From: QHWT01 sp046726015
Lineage (GTDB): Bacteria > Acidobacteriota > Vicinamibacteria > Vicinamibacterales > 2-12-FULL-66-21
Direction of reading: 5' to 3'
NCBI GenBank assembly: GCA_046726015.1
Contig: JBKOZS010000085.1
Location: forward strand, 1-64,000
DNA length: 64,000 bases
Below are positions 24,048 through 32,230 of this stretch, piece after piece; the stretch's first letter is position 1; the number at the start of each line of letters is the position of its first letter. Both the position numbers and the translations under genes were made by a program. The notes beneath the pieces are model-generated. The model had not been told where the DNA came from. It saw only the letters and a program-made list of their open reading frames with translations, and ran no database searches.

Positions 24048-25310
24048 ATGCTTTGTACTCTAATTGAAGTGACAGGATTCTTCCGCCAGGGGGCCGCGCT
24101 CGTCTGCGACGGCGTGCCGCTCGCCGACCTCGCCACCGCTCACGGGACCCCGCTGTACGTCTACAGCGCCGCGACGATTGCGTCGCGGTATCGTGCCATC
24201 GACCAGGCGTTCGCCGATTACCCCCACGCGATTCACTACGCGCTCAAGGCGAACTCGACGTTAGCGATCGCGCGGCTGCTGCGCAGCCTCGGCAGCAATG
24301 CGGACGCGAACTCCGGCGGCGAAATCGACGTCGCGCTGCGCGCAGGGTTCATCCCGCCGCAAATCGTGTTCACCGGCGTCGGTAAGACGTCGGCGGAGCT
24401 CGCACAAGCGATCGACCTCGGCGTCCGGACCATCAACGCGGAGTCCGCGGGCGAGATCGAGCGCATCGACGCGATTGCACGCGAGCGCGACACGCGCGTC
24501 AAGATCGCGCTGCGCGTGAACCCGGACATCGACGCGAGGAGCCACCCGCACATTTCGACAGGGCTCAAGACGAACAAGTTCGGCATCGCGCTGTCGGACG
24601 TGAAGGAGGTATGCGCACGCGTCCGCACGATGGCGGGAGTCGAGATCGTCGGACTGCACAGCCACCTCGGCTCGCAGATCACCGACCTCGAGCCGCTGCG
24701 CCGAGCGGCCGCGGCGCTGGTGGAGCTCGCAAGAGAGTTGCGGGGCGCGGGCACCACGATCGAGCATCTCGACCTCGGTGGCGGCCTCGGGATTTCGTAC
24801 GATGGATCGCCTGTACCGGACGCGACCGAGTACGCCAACGCGCTGTTGCCCGTGGTGCGCGAAACCGGTGTCTCGATCATTCTCGAACCGGGACGCCATA
24901 TCGTCGCGCCCGCCGGCGCGCTGCTGATGCGCGTCATCGACGTCAAGCAACAGCCGGGAGGCACGCTGTTCGCGATCATGGACGCGGGCATGACGGAGTT
25001 GATCCGGCCCATCCTCTACAACGCGTTCCATCGCATCGAACCCGTCATTAGAACCAACGCACCGGAGGTCGCGTGCGACATTGTCGGGCCGTTGTGCGAA
25101 AGCAGCGACACGCTTGGGAAGGACCGGATGGTGCCGCACCCCGAGGTCGACGAGCTCTACGCGGTGCTCGACGCAGGCGCGTATGGATCGGTGATGGCCT
25201 CCACCTACAATCGGCGGCTGCTGCCCGCCGAAGTCCTCGTCGAGAACGGCACGGCGACGGTGATCAAGCGCCGTCAGACGATCGACGAGCTGCTGGCACT
25301 CGAAGCATGA
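24048..25310 (+). CDS. lysA: Diaminopimelate decarboxylase
   Basis: A PLP enzyme (fold type III) making L-lysine from meso-diaminopimelate. 'HYALKANSTLAIARLL' has the Schiff-base Lys; 'NADANSGGEIDVALRAGF', 'RVNPDIDARSHPHISTGLKTNKFGI', 'HSHLGSQITDLEP', 'EPGRHIVAPAGALL' and 'CESSDTLGKDR' with the second-subunit Cys are all present. The start is uncertain: ATG 24048 (420 aa) is listed; GTG 24069 would begin 'MTGFFRQGAALVCDG', which fits homologues well; ATG 24024 is also open. Confidence 0.93.
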   Translation: MLCTLIEVTGFFRQGAALVCDGVPLADLATAHGTPLYVYSAATIASRYRAIDQAFADYPHAIHYALKANSTLAIARLLRSLGSNADANSGGEIDVALRAGFIPPQIVFTGVGKTSAELAQAIDLGVRTINAESAGEIERIDAIARERDTRVKIALRVNPDIDARSHPHISTGLKTNKFGIALSDVKEVCARVRTMAGVEIVGLHSHLGSQITDLEPLRRAAAALVELARELRGAGTTIEHLDLGGGLGISYDGSPVPDATEYANALLPVVRETGVSIILEPGRHIVAPAGALLMRVIDVKQQPGGTLFAIMDAGMTELIRPILYNAFHRIEPVIRTNAPEVACDIVGPLCESSDTLGKDRMVPHPEVDELYAVLDAGAYGSVMASTYNRRLLPAEVLVENGTATVIKRRQTIDELLALEA

Positions 25311-25335
25311 GGGCAAAGTGAGACGTCCGACGAAT

Positions 25336-25447
25336 CATCACGAAGTTCACGAAGGTACGAAGGTCACGAAGGCCGTAACGATCACACAATCAAAAACGGG
25401 TTCGTTAGTTTCTTCGTGGTCTTCGTGTTTTCGTGGCCTTCGTGACG
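25336..25447. repeat. Inverted dispersed repeat, 'CACGAAGGTCACGAAGG' family
   Basis: The left arm CATCACGAAGTTCACGAAGG... (25336-25374) and the right arm TTTCTTCGTGGTCTTCGTG... to CCTTCGTGACGG (25409-25447) pair over much of their length with a loop of about 34 bases. It fills the lysA-tmk gap and ends 28 bases before tmk. Confidence 0.8.
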
Positions 25448-25475
25448 GGATCGTGGTACGGGCTGTCAGAGGCGT

Positions 25476-26069
25476 ATGCGCGGCCTATTGATCGCCTTCG
25501 AGGGCTTGGACCAGTCGGGCAAGCAGACCCAGGCCGAACGGCTGCAGGTGGCGATCGAAGCACGCGGCGAGAACTGCCGTCTGCTGTCGTTTCCCGCCTA
25601 CGACACCGCGATTGGCGAAGAGATTCACCGCGCGCTGCACGGCACCCGCGATTACGGGCCGGACGTGATGCAGCTGCTCTACGTGGCCAATCGTTACGAG
25701 CACAAACCGCAGATCGAGCAGCGGCTTGCCGCGGGAACGACGATCGTCTGCGACCGCTACGTTGCCTCGAGCATCGCGTACGGCGAAGCCCACGGGCTGG
25801 ATCCGCAGTGGCTCGGGGAGATTCAGCGGTTTCTCCCGGTCGCGGATCTGACGGTCCTGCTCGATATCGCGCCCGAAACGGCAGCCCAGCGCAAGGCCGC
25901 GAACCGGGACAAGTACGAACGGGACCTGGCGCTCCTCTCGCGCGTGCGCGAGAGCTATCGCCGGCAGGCACAGCAAGCCGGATGGGTTCGGCTCGACGGC
26001 ACACGCCCGAAGGAGGCCGTGGCCGCCGACGTCCTCACGGCGTTCGAGTCACGGCTCGCGCGACGATGA
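25476..26069 (+). CDS. tmk: Thymidylate kinase
   Basis: A 197-residue P-loop kinase converting dTMP to dTDP. The P-loop is 'FEGLDQSGKQTQAERL', with Gln in place of the usual second Thr/Ser (GKTT/GKST). The DRY/H motif is 'VCDRYVASSIAYGEAHGLD', and 'LLDIAPETAAQRK' follows. 'NRDKYERDLALLSRVRESY' is the lid region; it lacks the Arg-rich lid of E. coli-type enzymes, so it is closer to the type I (eukaryote-like) arrangement. Its 3' end overlaps the convergent comF gene by 35 bases. Confidence 0.9.
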   Translation: MRGLLIAFEGLDQSGKQTQAERLQVAIEARGENCRLLSFPAYDTAIGEEIHRALHGTRDYGPDVMQLLYVANRYEHKPQIEQRLAAGTTIVCDRYVASSIAYGEAHGLDPQWLGEIQRFLPVADLTVLLDIAPETAAQRKAANRDKYERDLALLSRVRESYRRQAQQAGWVRLDGTRPKEAVAADVLTAFESRLARR

Positions 26070-26787
26070 GCGCGCGCACTTCGCGCGCTCCTGCGGCCAG
26101 CAGCACGGCGGCACATGCGTTGAGCGTCGCGCCCGTCGTGCTGACGTCATCCACCAGCGCCACCGTCATTCCTGCGATCGCCGCCTGACGCGCCGGCGCG
26201 AATGCGCCGCGCACGTTCGCGTGACGGCGAGATGCGGGCAGATCGGCCTGCGAGGGCGTGCGGCGCGACCGCCGAAGCGTGTGCTGCATTGGCACGCCGA
26301 GATGCCGCGCGAGCTCGGCGGCCTGGTTGAACCCGCGCTGACGCCGGCGTGATGGGTGCAGTGGAACGGGGACAATCACGTCGGCGCCCGCGAGCACCTC
26401 TTCGCCACACTCGCGGAGGCGCCTGGCGAGCGGACGTGCGACCGACACACGCGCGCCGTATTTCAAGGCGTGCACGATCGCGCGCAGCGACCCTTCGTAT
26501 TTTCCGACCGCGCGAGCGAGTGTGATGAGCGGTGGCTTGCGGCGGCACCTCGGGCAGGTCGACTCGGCGACGCTGATGACGCGCCACGATGCCAGCGGAT
26601 CACCGCAGGTGCGGCAGCAGGGTGGCGTGATCGGGACGATCGCGTCCCAGCAGCGCCTGCACACTGGGCCACGGGACGGTTCGTCGAGCGGCTCATGGCA
26701 CGCCGCGCACGCCGGCGCGAGGAGAATCGCGAGGGCGCCATCCGCGAGGGACCTCAGCGCAGACCGTAACGGTGCCGCTTCTCCCAT
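26035..26787 (-). CDS. comF: ComF-family phosphoribosyltransferase-like protein
   Basis: A 250-residue protein with an N-terminal zinc ribbon ('CAACHEPLDEPSRGPVCRRC' and 'CCRTCGDPLAS...CPRC') and a C-terminal PRTase domain whose PRPP loop is 'VALVDDVSTTGATLNACA'. 'VPVPLHPSRRRQRGFNQAAELARHLG' is the ComF/GntX hallmark. Family knowledge: ComF takes part in natural transformation; dprA lies 5.5 kb away. Its start overlaps the regulator upstream by 34 bases, so it is the last gene of the minus-strand rplU-to-comF group. Confidence 0.9.
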   Translation of the reverse strand: MGEAAPLRSALRSLADGALAILLAPACAACHEPLDEPSRGPVCRRCWDAIVPITPPCCRTCGDPLASWRVISVAESTCPRCRRKPPLITLARAVGKYEGSLRAIVHALKYGARVSVARPLARRLRECGEEVLAGADVIVPVPLHPSRRRQRGFNQAAELARHLGVPMQHTLRRSRRTPSQADLPASRRHANVRGAFAPARQAAIAGMTVALVDDVSTTGATLNACAAVLLAAGAREVRALIVARAVTRTP

Positions 26788-27698
26788 AACGCCTTCCGGC
26801 TGATGCCCAGGATCTTTGCCGCGTCTCCCTGGTTGTCCTTCACCTGCCGCAGCACGATCTCGATATAGCGGCGTTCCAGCTCCGCCAGCGTCGGTCGTCG
26901 CGAGGCATCAGGTTCGAAGAGCCGCGATGGGTCGTCGAAGAGTTCCAGTGGAAGGTCGGCCGCTCCGATCGTCGTGCGATCGGCATCGAGCGTCAGGACG
27001 GCACGTTCGATCACGTGACGCAACTCACGCACGTTGCCGGGCCACGGGTGGCGTTCCAGCGCCGACTCCGCCTCGCCCGAGAGCCGCAGCGTCCGTCGTC
27101 CCTGCCGTGCAGCCCCGTCGCGCAGGAACGCGCGTGCAAGCGGAACGATGTCGGTGCGGCGTTCGCGAAGCGGCGGCAGCCGCAGCGGAAGCACCCGCAG
27201 CCGGTGGTAGAGATCTTCGCGGAACTCCCCGTTGCGTACGCGCGATTCGAGGCCGGCGCCGGCAGACGCAATCACTCGAGCCTGCAGCGCGAACGAGCTT
27301 GTTGCGCCCAACCGCTCGGCGCGCTTCTCTTCCACCAGTCGCAGCAGCTTGGCCTGGCTATCGATCGACAGTTCGGTCACGCCGTCGAGGTACACGGTGC
27401 CGCGCCCGGCGGCTTCGAACCGGCCAGCGCGAGCGATCGTGGCATCGGTGAAAGCGCCGCGCTCGTGCCCGAACAACTCCGCCTCCACCAGATTCTGTGG
27501 AAGGCTCGGGCAGTCGATCTTGATGAAAGGATGCGGGCGGCGCGGACCCGCCGCGTGAATCGCCATCGCCACGGCGTCCTTGCCAACACCGGTTTCTCCC
27601 GTGATGAGGACCGTGGCGTCCGCCTGCGCGATCCGGCGGACCTGCTCGAGGATCTCCCGCATGGCGGGGCTGCGCGCGACGAGCCCCGCGCGGCTCAC
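26754..27698 (-). CDS. Sigma-54-interaction-type AAA+ regulator with altered Walker B
   Basis: A 314-residue protein without receiver or GAF domain: a central AAA+ domain and a Fis-type HTH ('ELERRYIEIVLRQVKDNQGDAAKILGISRKALWEKRHRYGL'). GTG 27698 is chosen because it overlaps the rsfS stop as GTGA and starts just before 'LVARSPAMREILEQV'. Walker A is intact ('GETGVGK', 34-40). The sigma-54 contact loop reads GAFTDA instead of GAFTGA (81-86). Walker B reads 'VYLDG' (102-106), where the canonical sequence is LFLDE, so the catalytic Glu is Gly. Arg fingers ('FREDLYHRLRVLPLRLPPLRER') are present. It may bind but not hydrolyse ATP and act as a repressor or by partnership. Confidence 0.85.
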   Translation of the reverse strand: MSRAGLVARSPAMREILEQVRRIAQADATVLITGETGVGKDAVAMAIHAAGPRRPHPFIKIDCPSLPQNLVEAELFGHERGAFTDATIARAGRFEAAGRGTVYLDGVTELSIDSQAKLLRLVEEKRAERLGATSSFALQARVIASAGAGLESRVRNGEFREDLYHRLRVLPLRLPPLRERRTDIVPLARAFLRDGAARQGRRTLRLSGEAESALERHPWPGNVRELRHVIERAVLTLDADRTTIGAADLPLELFDDPSRLFEPDASRRPTLAELERRYIEIVLRQVKDNQGDAAKILGISRKALWEKRHRYGLR

Positions 27699-28171
27699 GG
27701 CCGTGCGGCCCCTCCGCTCTCGGCTTTCGGTTCGTCGGAGATGTCGATCCGTTCCGCGTCTCCCCAGAGCCGCTCGAGCGAATAGAACGCGCGTGTCTGC
27801 GGCGTGAAGATGTGCACGATGAACGTGAAGTAATCCATCAGGATCCATTCCGCGCGATCGTAGCCCTCGATATGCGCCGGCCGGATCTTCGCCGCCTTCA
27901 GCGTTTCTTCGACCGCGTCCGCAATGGCGTGCACCTGCCGCGCGTTCTGTCCCGAGCACAGGAGAAAGAAATCAGTGAAGGCGGGCGTATGCCGCAGATC
28001 GAGAACGACGACGTCGCTCGCCTTCTTGTCGAGCGCCGCGCGCACGGCCCTGGCGACATCGCCGGTGAGCCTGCCGTGAGCCTTGTCGCCCTTCGTCTGC
28101 GCTCGAGGTGACTTTGTCGAACTGCCCGTTTTCTTCACCGTGGTGGTGCGGCGCTTTTCAGTTTTGGCCAT
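27695..28171 (-). CDS. rsfS: Ribosomal silencing factor RsfS
   Basis: A 158-residue protein with a basic N-terminal extension (1-35) and the RsfS/Iojap core: 'VRAALDKKASDVVVLDLRHTPAFTDFFLLCSGQNARQVHAIADAVEETL' and 'IEGYDRAEWILMDYFTFIVHIFTPQTRAFYSLERLWGDAERI'. Family role: binds L14 and blocks subunit joining in starved cells. It overlaps nadD by 14 bases, the usual nadD-rsfS order. Confidence 0.96.
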   Translation of the reverse strand: MAKTEKRRTTTVKKTGSSTKSPRAQTKGDKAHGRLTGDVARAVRAALDKKASDVVVLDLRHTPAFTDFFLLCSGQNARQVHAIADAVEETLKAAKIRPAHIEGYDRAEWILMDYFTFIVHIFTPQTRAFYSLERLWGDAERIDISDEPKAESGGAARP

Positions 28172-28868
28172 GCAACTGATCTGCCGTTCTCAAGTCGGCA
28201 TCGGCGCGAACGGCCGCGCGATAGAGCTGGTGCTGTTGAATATGGCGTTCCACGGCCGGCGGGACGAGGCCCGTAACGGATTCGCCGCGCCGCAGCCGCT
28301 CACGAATCATCGTGGACGACACATCAGGCGTCGGGGTTTCCAGCAGAAAAATCGACGGAATGCGATCTGCCGCGGCATCCGCGCGCGGCGATTCGCTAGC
28401 AAGACGGATGCGTCCCGACAAGGCCGGCAGTCGCCGACGCATTTCGTCCATCAGGTGCCCGGGTCGCGAGACGACGACGAAGTGCGCGAGGTCGAGCACC
28501 TCGGGGTATCGGTGCCATGTGGCGATTTCCGCAAACGCGTCGGCGCCCGTGATGAAGAAGATTTGCGATCTGGCGAGACCGCTCGCGTGCAGACGATCCA
28601 GCGTGTCGGCCGTGTACGACGGCCCGGACACGCACAGTTCCGCATCGCTCGCCACCAGTCCTGCCACGCCGTTGACCGCGAGTGCCGTCATGGCAAAACG
28701 ATGGAACGGAGATGCGACCGGCTGCACCGGCCGGTGCGGCGGGACCCGCGAGGGAAGAATAAGCACCTCGGTGAGCTGCAGTGCGCCGCGCACGGCCGTT
28801 GCCGCTTCGAGGTGTCCGCAGTGAATCGGATCCAGCGTGCCGCCCAGGATGCCGATTCGTGCGCTCAC
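28158..28868 (-). CDS. nadD: Nicotinate-nucleotide adenylyltransferase
   Basis: A 236-residue nucleotidyltransferase of NAD synthesis. 'RIGILGGTLDPIHCGHLEAA' has the GxFDPxHxGH motif (Thr for Phe), and 'ISSTMIRERLRRGES'-like 'VSSTMIRERLRRG' is the C-terminal signature. The start GTG 28868 overlaps the obg stop as GTGA. The frame is open further upstream, but that extension only reads repeat DNA antiparallel to conserved Obg coding and is rejected. It lies between obg and rsfS, a common order. Confidence 0.95.
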   Translation of the reverse strand: MSARIGILGGTLDPIHCGHLEAATAVRGALQLTEVLILPSRVPPHRPVQPVASPFHRFAMTALAVNGVAGLVASDAELCVSGPSYTADTLDRLHASGLARSQIFFITGADAFAEIATWHRYPEVLDLAHFVVVSRPGHLMDEMRRRLPALSGRIRLASESPRADAAADRIPSIFLLETPTPDVSSTMIRERLRRGESVTGLVPPAVERHIQQHQLYRAAVRADADLRTADQLHGQN

Positions 28869-29986
28869 GCGTTTTTGGAGGACGGAATGCCGAGGTCCGA
28901 GGTCCGAGGGTCGAGGTCCGAGGTCCGAGCTTCGAGGTCCGGCGTCGGCATGGCCTGAGTTGTCTGCCTCGCGTTCACCTGTTTCCACATCGCCTCGAGG
29001 AGCGCGGGCAATCCGTCTCCCGTGGCCGCTGAAACAGCGTAGAGCGGAATGCCCTTCGTCCGCAAATGCTCCGTGAGCCGCCCGAGACGAGACGGGTCGT
29101 CGAGCGCATCGATCTTGTTCGCAGCGACAATCAATGGCTTGTCCTGAAGCCGTTCGCCCGAGCCGTCTCGTCCCGGGAACAACGCGAGCTCGCGCGAGAT
29201 GATCTCGAAGTCGTCCACCGGATCGCGTCCTGATGCGGACGAGACATCCACGAGGTGAACGAGAATCTTGGTGCGTTCGAGATGGCTGAGGAAGCGATGT
29301 CCGAGTCCGCTGCCCTGGTGGGCCCCTTCAATAAGCCCCGGAACGTCCGCGACCACGAACGTGCGATCGTCGCTGAGACTGACGACCCCAAGATTCGGCG
29401 CGAGCGTGGTGAACGGATAGTCGGCGATCTTTGGTTTCGCTGCGCTGATGCGCGAGATCAGCGTGGACTTGCCGGCGTTGGGATACCCGACGAGGCCGAC
29501 ATCGGCCAGGAGCTTCAGGTGGAGTCGAAGATCCTTTTCTTCACCTGGGAGTCCTGGCTCTACGCGCCGCGGCGCGCGATTGGTGGACGTCGCGAACGTA
29601 GCGTTGCCGCGGCCGCCCAGACCGCCCTTCGCGATCAGCACGCGCTCGTCCGGATGCGTGAGATCCGCGACCTGGACGAAGTCGTCCCCCTGTCGCTCGA
29701 AGACTGCCGTGCCGACCGGAACTTCGAGCGTGGTGTCGGCGCCGCTTCGCCCCGTCCTGTTCGAGCCTTCGCCGTGTGCGCCGCGGCCGGCCGCGAACTC
29801 TTTCTGAAAGCGGTAATTGAGGAGCGTATTGAGATTGGGATTGGCAACGAGATAGACGTTGCCACCGGGTCCGCCGTCGCCGCCGTTGGGACCGCCGCGC
29901 GGGACGAACTTTTCGCGGCGGAAACTCATCGCGCCGCGGCCCCCGTGGCCCGCTGCGACGTGGATTTCGACCTCGTCAACAAACAT
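28865..29986 (-). CDS. obg: GTPase Obg/CgtA
   Basis: A 373-residue ribosome-assembly GTPase. The Gly-rich Obg fold fills 1-158 ('GHGGRGAMSFRREKFVPRGGPNGGDGG'), and the G domain has 'GYPNAGKSTLIS' (G1), 'DYPFTTLAPNLG' (G2), 'DVPGLIEGA' (G3), 'NKIDAL' (G4) and 'SAATGDG' (G5). The last 28 residues ('PTPDLEARTSDLDPRTSDLG') are translated from a dispersed repeat and replace the usual C-terminal domain. It lies in the standard rplU-rpmA-obg order. Confidence 0.97.
   Translation of the reverse strand: MFVDEVEIHVAAGHGGRGAMSFRREKFVPRGGPNGGDGGPGGNVYLVANPNLNTLLNYRFQKEFAAGRGAHGEGSNRTGRSGADTTLEVPVGTAVFERQGDDFVQVADLTHPDERVLIAKGGLGGRGNATFATSTNRAPRRVEPGLPGEEKDLRLHLKLLADVGLVGYPNAGKSTLISRISAAKPKIADYPFTTLAPNLGVVSLSDDRTFVVADVPGLIEGAHQGSGLGHRFLSHLERTKILVHLVDVSSASGRDPVDDFEIISRELALFPGRDGSGERLQDKPLIVAANKIDALDDPSRLGRLTEHLRTKGIPLYAVSAATGDGLPALLEAMWKQVNARQTTQAMPTPDLEARTSDLDPRTSDLGIPSSKNA
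28891..28947. repeat. Dispersed repeat 'CGAGGTCCGAGGTCCGAGG' inside the obg 3' end
   Basis: Five to six imperfect tandem copies of CGAGGTC(CGA) within codons for the Obg C-terminal tail. The same words in the other orientation occupy 56905-56966, an intergenic site. Confidence 0.85.
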
Positions 29987-30040
29987 CTGCCGTCAGCAGT
30001 CCGCAGTCGGCAGTCAACGGCAGACTGCCAACTGCCGGCG
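29987..30040. repeat. Short repeat between rpmA and obg, 'GCAGTCGGCAGTC' type
   Basis: Runs from CTGCCGTCAGCAGTCCGCAG to AGACTGCCAACTGCCGGCG. The ends are inverted copies of one another. It fills the gap after the rpmA stop. No second copy was seen in the window. Confidence 0.6.
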
Positions 30041-30042
30041 TG

Positions 30043-30303
30043 TTACGACTCGAGCGGATGAACGGAGATCACGCGGCCGCGTGCTCCGTGGTCGGTGAAC
30101 TTCACACGACCGTCGATCTTTGCAAAGAGCGTATCGTCCTTGCCGAGGCCGACGTTGAGGCCCGGACGGAACCGGCGGCCGCGCTGCCGCACGAGGATCG
30201 ATCCACCCGTGACGATGTTGCCGTCGAACCGCTTGACGCCGAGCCGCTGCGAGTTGCTGTCGCGCCCGTTGCGGGAACTGCCCTGACCTTTTTTATGAGC
30301 CAT
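30043..30303 (-). CDS. rpmA: 50S ribosomal protein L27
   Basis: An 86-residue protein: 'AHKKGQGSSRNGRDSNSQRLGVKRFDGN' is the L27 N-terminus. The ATG at 30303 directly precedes AHKKG, so no N-terminal cleavage leader like that of Firmicutes is present. It follows rplU after 29 bases. Confidence 0.98.
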   Translation of the reverse strand: MAHKKGQGSSRNGRDSNSQRLGVKRFDGNIVTGGSILVRQRGRRFRPGLNVGLGKDDTLFAKIDGRVKFTDHGARGRVISVHPLES

Positions 30304-30332
30304 GATACTGACCTGTCCGGCTGAACCCGGAC

Positions 30333-30647
30333 TCACACCTGAATGTCTGTGATGCGGACGCGCGTGAACATGCTCCGATGGCCCTTCGTCTGGCGCATCC
30401 CCTTGCGGCGCTTCTTCTTGAATACGCGGATCTTCGGGCCCCGCGACTCGCCGTCGACGACGCCGAGCACCTTGACTTCCGCCACGTAGGGCGACCCCGT
30501 GAGCACCTCGCCGCCGTCCTTTTCGAGGAACAGCACGCGGTCGATGCTGACTGTTGCGCCCGGCTGGGCCTCGAAGCGGTCCACTTCGATCACCGCGCCC
30601 GGGGTGACCTTCACCTGGCGGCCGCCGCTCTGGATGATTGCGAACAC
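30333..30647 (-). CDS. rplU: 50S ribosomal protein L21
   Basis: A 104-residue protein: 'VFAIIQSGGRQVKVTPGAVIEVDR' and 'KIRVFKKKRRKGMRQTKGHRSMFTRVRITDI' are L21. The GTG at 30647 is chosen over an ATG 30 bases upstream because it begins at the conserved N-terminus and has AAGGAG nine bases ahead. First gene of the L21-L27-Obg group. Confidence 0.97.
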   Translation of the reverse strand: MFAIIQSGGRQVKVTPGAVIEVDRFEAQPGATVSIDRVLFLEKDGGEVLTGSPYVAEVKVLGVVDGESRGPKIRVFKKKRRKGMRQTKGHRSMFTRVRITDIQV

Positions 30648-30698
30648 CTCTACCGTCTCCTTGATGGGGGGAGGCAAAACTCTAGATTAGCAGGAAAT

Positions 30699-30793
30699 GG
30701 CTTAGGGCTCAAGACTTAGGGCTCAGGGCCTTCTTAGGGCCGCTTCGGCTCACGCCATGAACGCCTTGAGCCCTAAGCCCTGAGTGCTGAGCC
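30699..30793. repeat. Dispersed repeat, 'GGCTTAGGGCTC' family (locus 4)
   Basis: GGCTTAGGGCTCAAGACTTAGG ... and the inverted CTTGAGCCCTAAGCCCTGAG, between the lipoprotein stop (30796) and the rplU promoter region. Arms of about 20 bases can pair. Confidence 0.82.
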
Positions 30794-30795
30794 GG

Positions 30796-31662
30796 TTACT
30801 TCAGCAGCACCCGCGTGCCGCGGATTTTCTGGGCACTTAGCGTGCTGAGGAAGCTCGGCATCAGGCGGTCCATCAGCTCGAAGTAGGACGAGAGTGCGGG
30901 CGTGTTCTGTTGCGCGTTGTAGAGCACTTCCTCGTGGAACTTCTCTGAATACAGCGTCGCACCTGTGCGGCCGTCGATGAAGATGAACCGCGGCTCGAGA
31001 ATGAACCCCTTGCGCTCCTGGTACGTGCGCACAGGGATCACGCTGCGGCGTCCGAACGAGTCGTAGACCTCGCGGTTCTGCGTCACGAAGCCGGCAGACT
31101 GGTGCGGCGTAAACAGCACCGTGCCGGTGACGATGAGAGGACTCTGATATTCCTCGCCGAGCTTTCGCCAGTACGCGGCGTCCGCAAAAATCTTGTCGTA
31201 TTTCTGCAGGTCCTTGTCGTTCTTGATCTTTGGTTCCTTGGGATCCGCGGCCGATGGCGCGGCCGGCGCCGACGGCGTCGAGGGCTGGGCGGACGCGCCG
31301 CTGGGCAACTGCCCAACCGGCTGGATGCCGTCCGTCTGCGCGTTCGGTGCCGGGTGTTCGCGGTTCTGATTCTGTTCGACGGCGATCTCGGCGAGCGGCA
31401 GCACGTCGGCTTCAATCACGCGCAGCGGCGATTTCGTCCGCAACTGGCTGCGCAGCAGACGGACGGTCTCGAGGTTCGCATCCACATCGTCGCTGCCGCC
31501 GCTGATGAAGCCGGCCACCAGCACGCGCTGGAAGCCCGTCACGTCCATCTTCGGCTGGATCGGGGTTTCAATCGGAATCTCGTAGAACCCCGAGCACCCC
31601 GCGATCGCGATGGCGCAGAGGACGACGAGACTAGCGAGCGCGCCGGCGCTTCGTGCGGTCAT
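30796..31662 (-). CDS. Predicted lipoprotein of unknown function
   Basis: A 288-residue protein; the signal peptide 'MTARSAGALASLVVLCAIAIAGC' ends in a lipobox Cys. It contains 'QRVLVAGFISGGSDDVDANLETVRLLRSQLRTKSPLRVIEADVLPL', resembling CsgG- or DUF-type lipoproteins that bring many factors together, a Pro/Ala/Ser-rich linker (about 125-150), and 'FILEPRFIFIDGRTGATLYSEKFHEEVLYN'. The last part suggests a component measured against other outer-membrane proteins, but no family is certain. It overlaps the TPR gene upstream by 32 bases, so the two are one operon. Confidence 0.72.
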   Translation of the reverse strand: MTARSAGALASLVVLCAIAIAGCSGFYEIPIETPIQPKMDVTGFQRVLVAGFISGGSDDVDANLETVRLLRSQLRTKSPLRVIEADVLPLAEIAVEQNQNREHPAPNAQTDGIQPVGQLPSGASAQPSTPSAPAAPSAADPKEPKIKNDKDLQKYDKIFADAAYWRKLGEEYQSPLIVTGTVLFTPHQSAGFVTQNREVYDSFGRRSVIPVRTYQERKGFILEPRFIFIDGRTGATLYSEKFHEEVLYNAQQNTPALSSYFELMDRLMPSFLSTLSAQKIRGTRVLLK

Positions 31663-31984
31663 TGATTTCTTTGAAGAGATCGTAGTTCTGACGAATGAGG
31701 AGGTTCTTCGGGTCGAGCTGCAGCGCCTTTTCGTACGCCTGGTTCGCTTCCTCGAAACGCCCCTCGTGTTCGAACGCAATCGCCAGATTGTTCCATGCGG
31801 CCGCATACGTCGGATCGATCTGCACCGCCTTCTGCCAGCGGTAGAGTGCCTCGTTCCAGAGTCCGTTTTGCGCGACCTTGATACCGAACTCGACCTGCGT
31901 CTTCGCGTCCGAACGTCCGTTTGCGAGCGCGGCTGGAGCGAAGATCAGCAGAACGAAAGTACACGCCAGAAGCTGTCGCGGCAT
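31631..31984 (-). CDS. Exported TPR-repeat protein
   Basis: A 117-residue protein with a signal peptide ('MPRQLLACTFVLLIFAPAALA') and two TPR units ('ALYRWQKAVQIDPTYAAAWNNLAIAFEHEG' and 'EEANQAYEKALQLDPKNLLIRQNY'). A basic tail ends it. The ATG at 31984 is chosen because the signal peptide begins there; an earlier ATG at 32059 adds an Arg-rich stretch. It probably works in the periplasm with the lipoprotein it overlaps. Confidence 0.82.
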   Translation of the reverse strand: MPRQLLACTFVLLIFAPAALANGRSDAKTQVEFGIKVAQNGLWNEALYRWQKAVQIDPTYAAAWNNLAIAFEHEGRFEEANQAYEKALQLDPKNLLIRQNYDLFKEINDRTKRRRAR

Positions 31985-32106
31985 GGAATTGTGGCCCACT
32001 ATACCAGCAATGCACGTACCACGCGCAACGCGTCGCCAACGCCCAAAAAACCGCGACAATCGCGCCGCATCAGGTAAAGAGTGGACGCACTACGTAAGGC
32101 TGGCGT

Positions 32107-32136
32107 TTGCGACTGGAGACAGCAGAGGCCTATAAT
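32107..32136 (+). promoter_or_regulatory. Promoter of the dprA-topA-trmFO-xerC group
   Basis: TTGCGA (32107-32112), an 18-base spacer, and a perfect TATAAT (32131-32136). A leader of about 90 bases follows before the dprA ATG at 32231. Confidence 0.75.
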
Positions 32137-32230
32137 AAGGACAGAGGGGTCGGGCCACCTGCAAGTGCGGGCGGCGCGGCCCCTTGGGCGTTTTGGCCCT
32201 TCCTGGCTGCGCGACCGCTGAAGAGCGCGC

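Noticed and set aside
27699..27959. Longer N-terminus for the sigma-54-type regulator
   Set aside because: It would lie wholly inside rsfS in another frame and has no domain; GTG 27698 fits the AAA+ domain.
28869..28988. Longer nadD reading frame starting at 28988
   Set aside because: It only reads the obg-tail repeat on a shifted frame; GTG 28868 matches the family start and overlaps the obg stop as GTGA.
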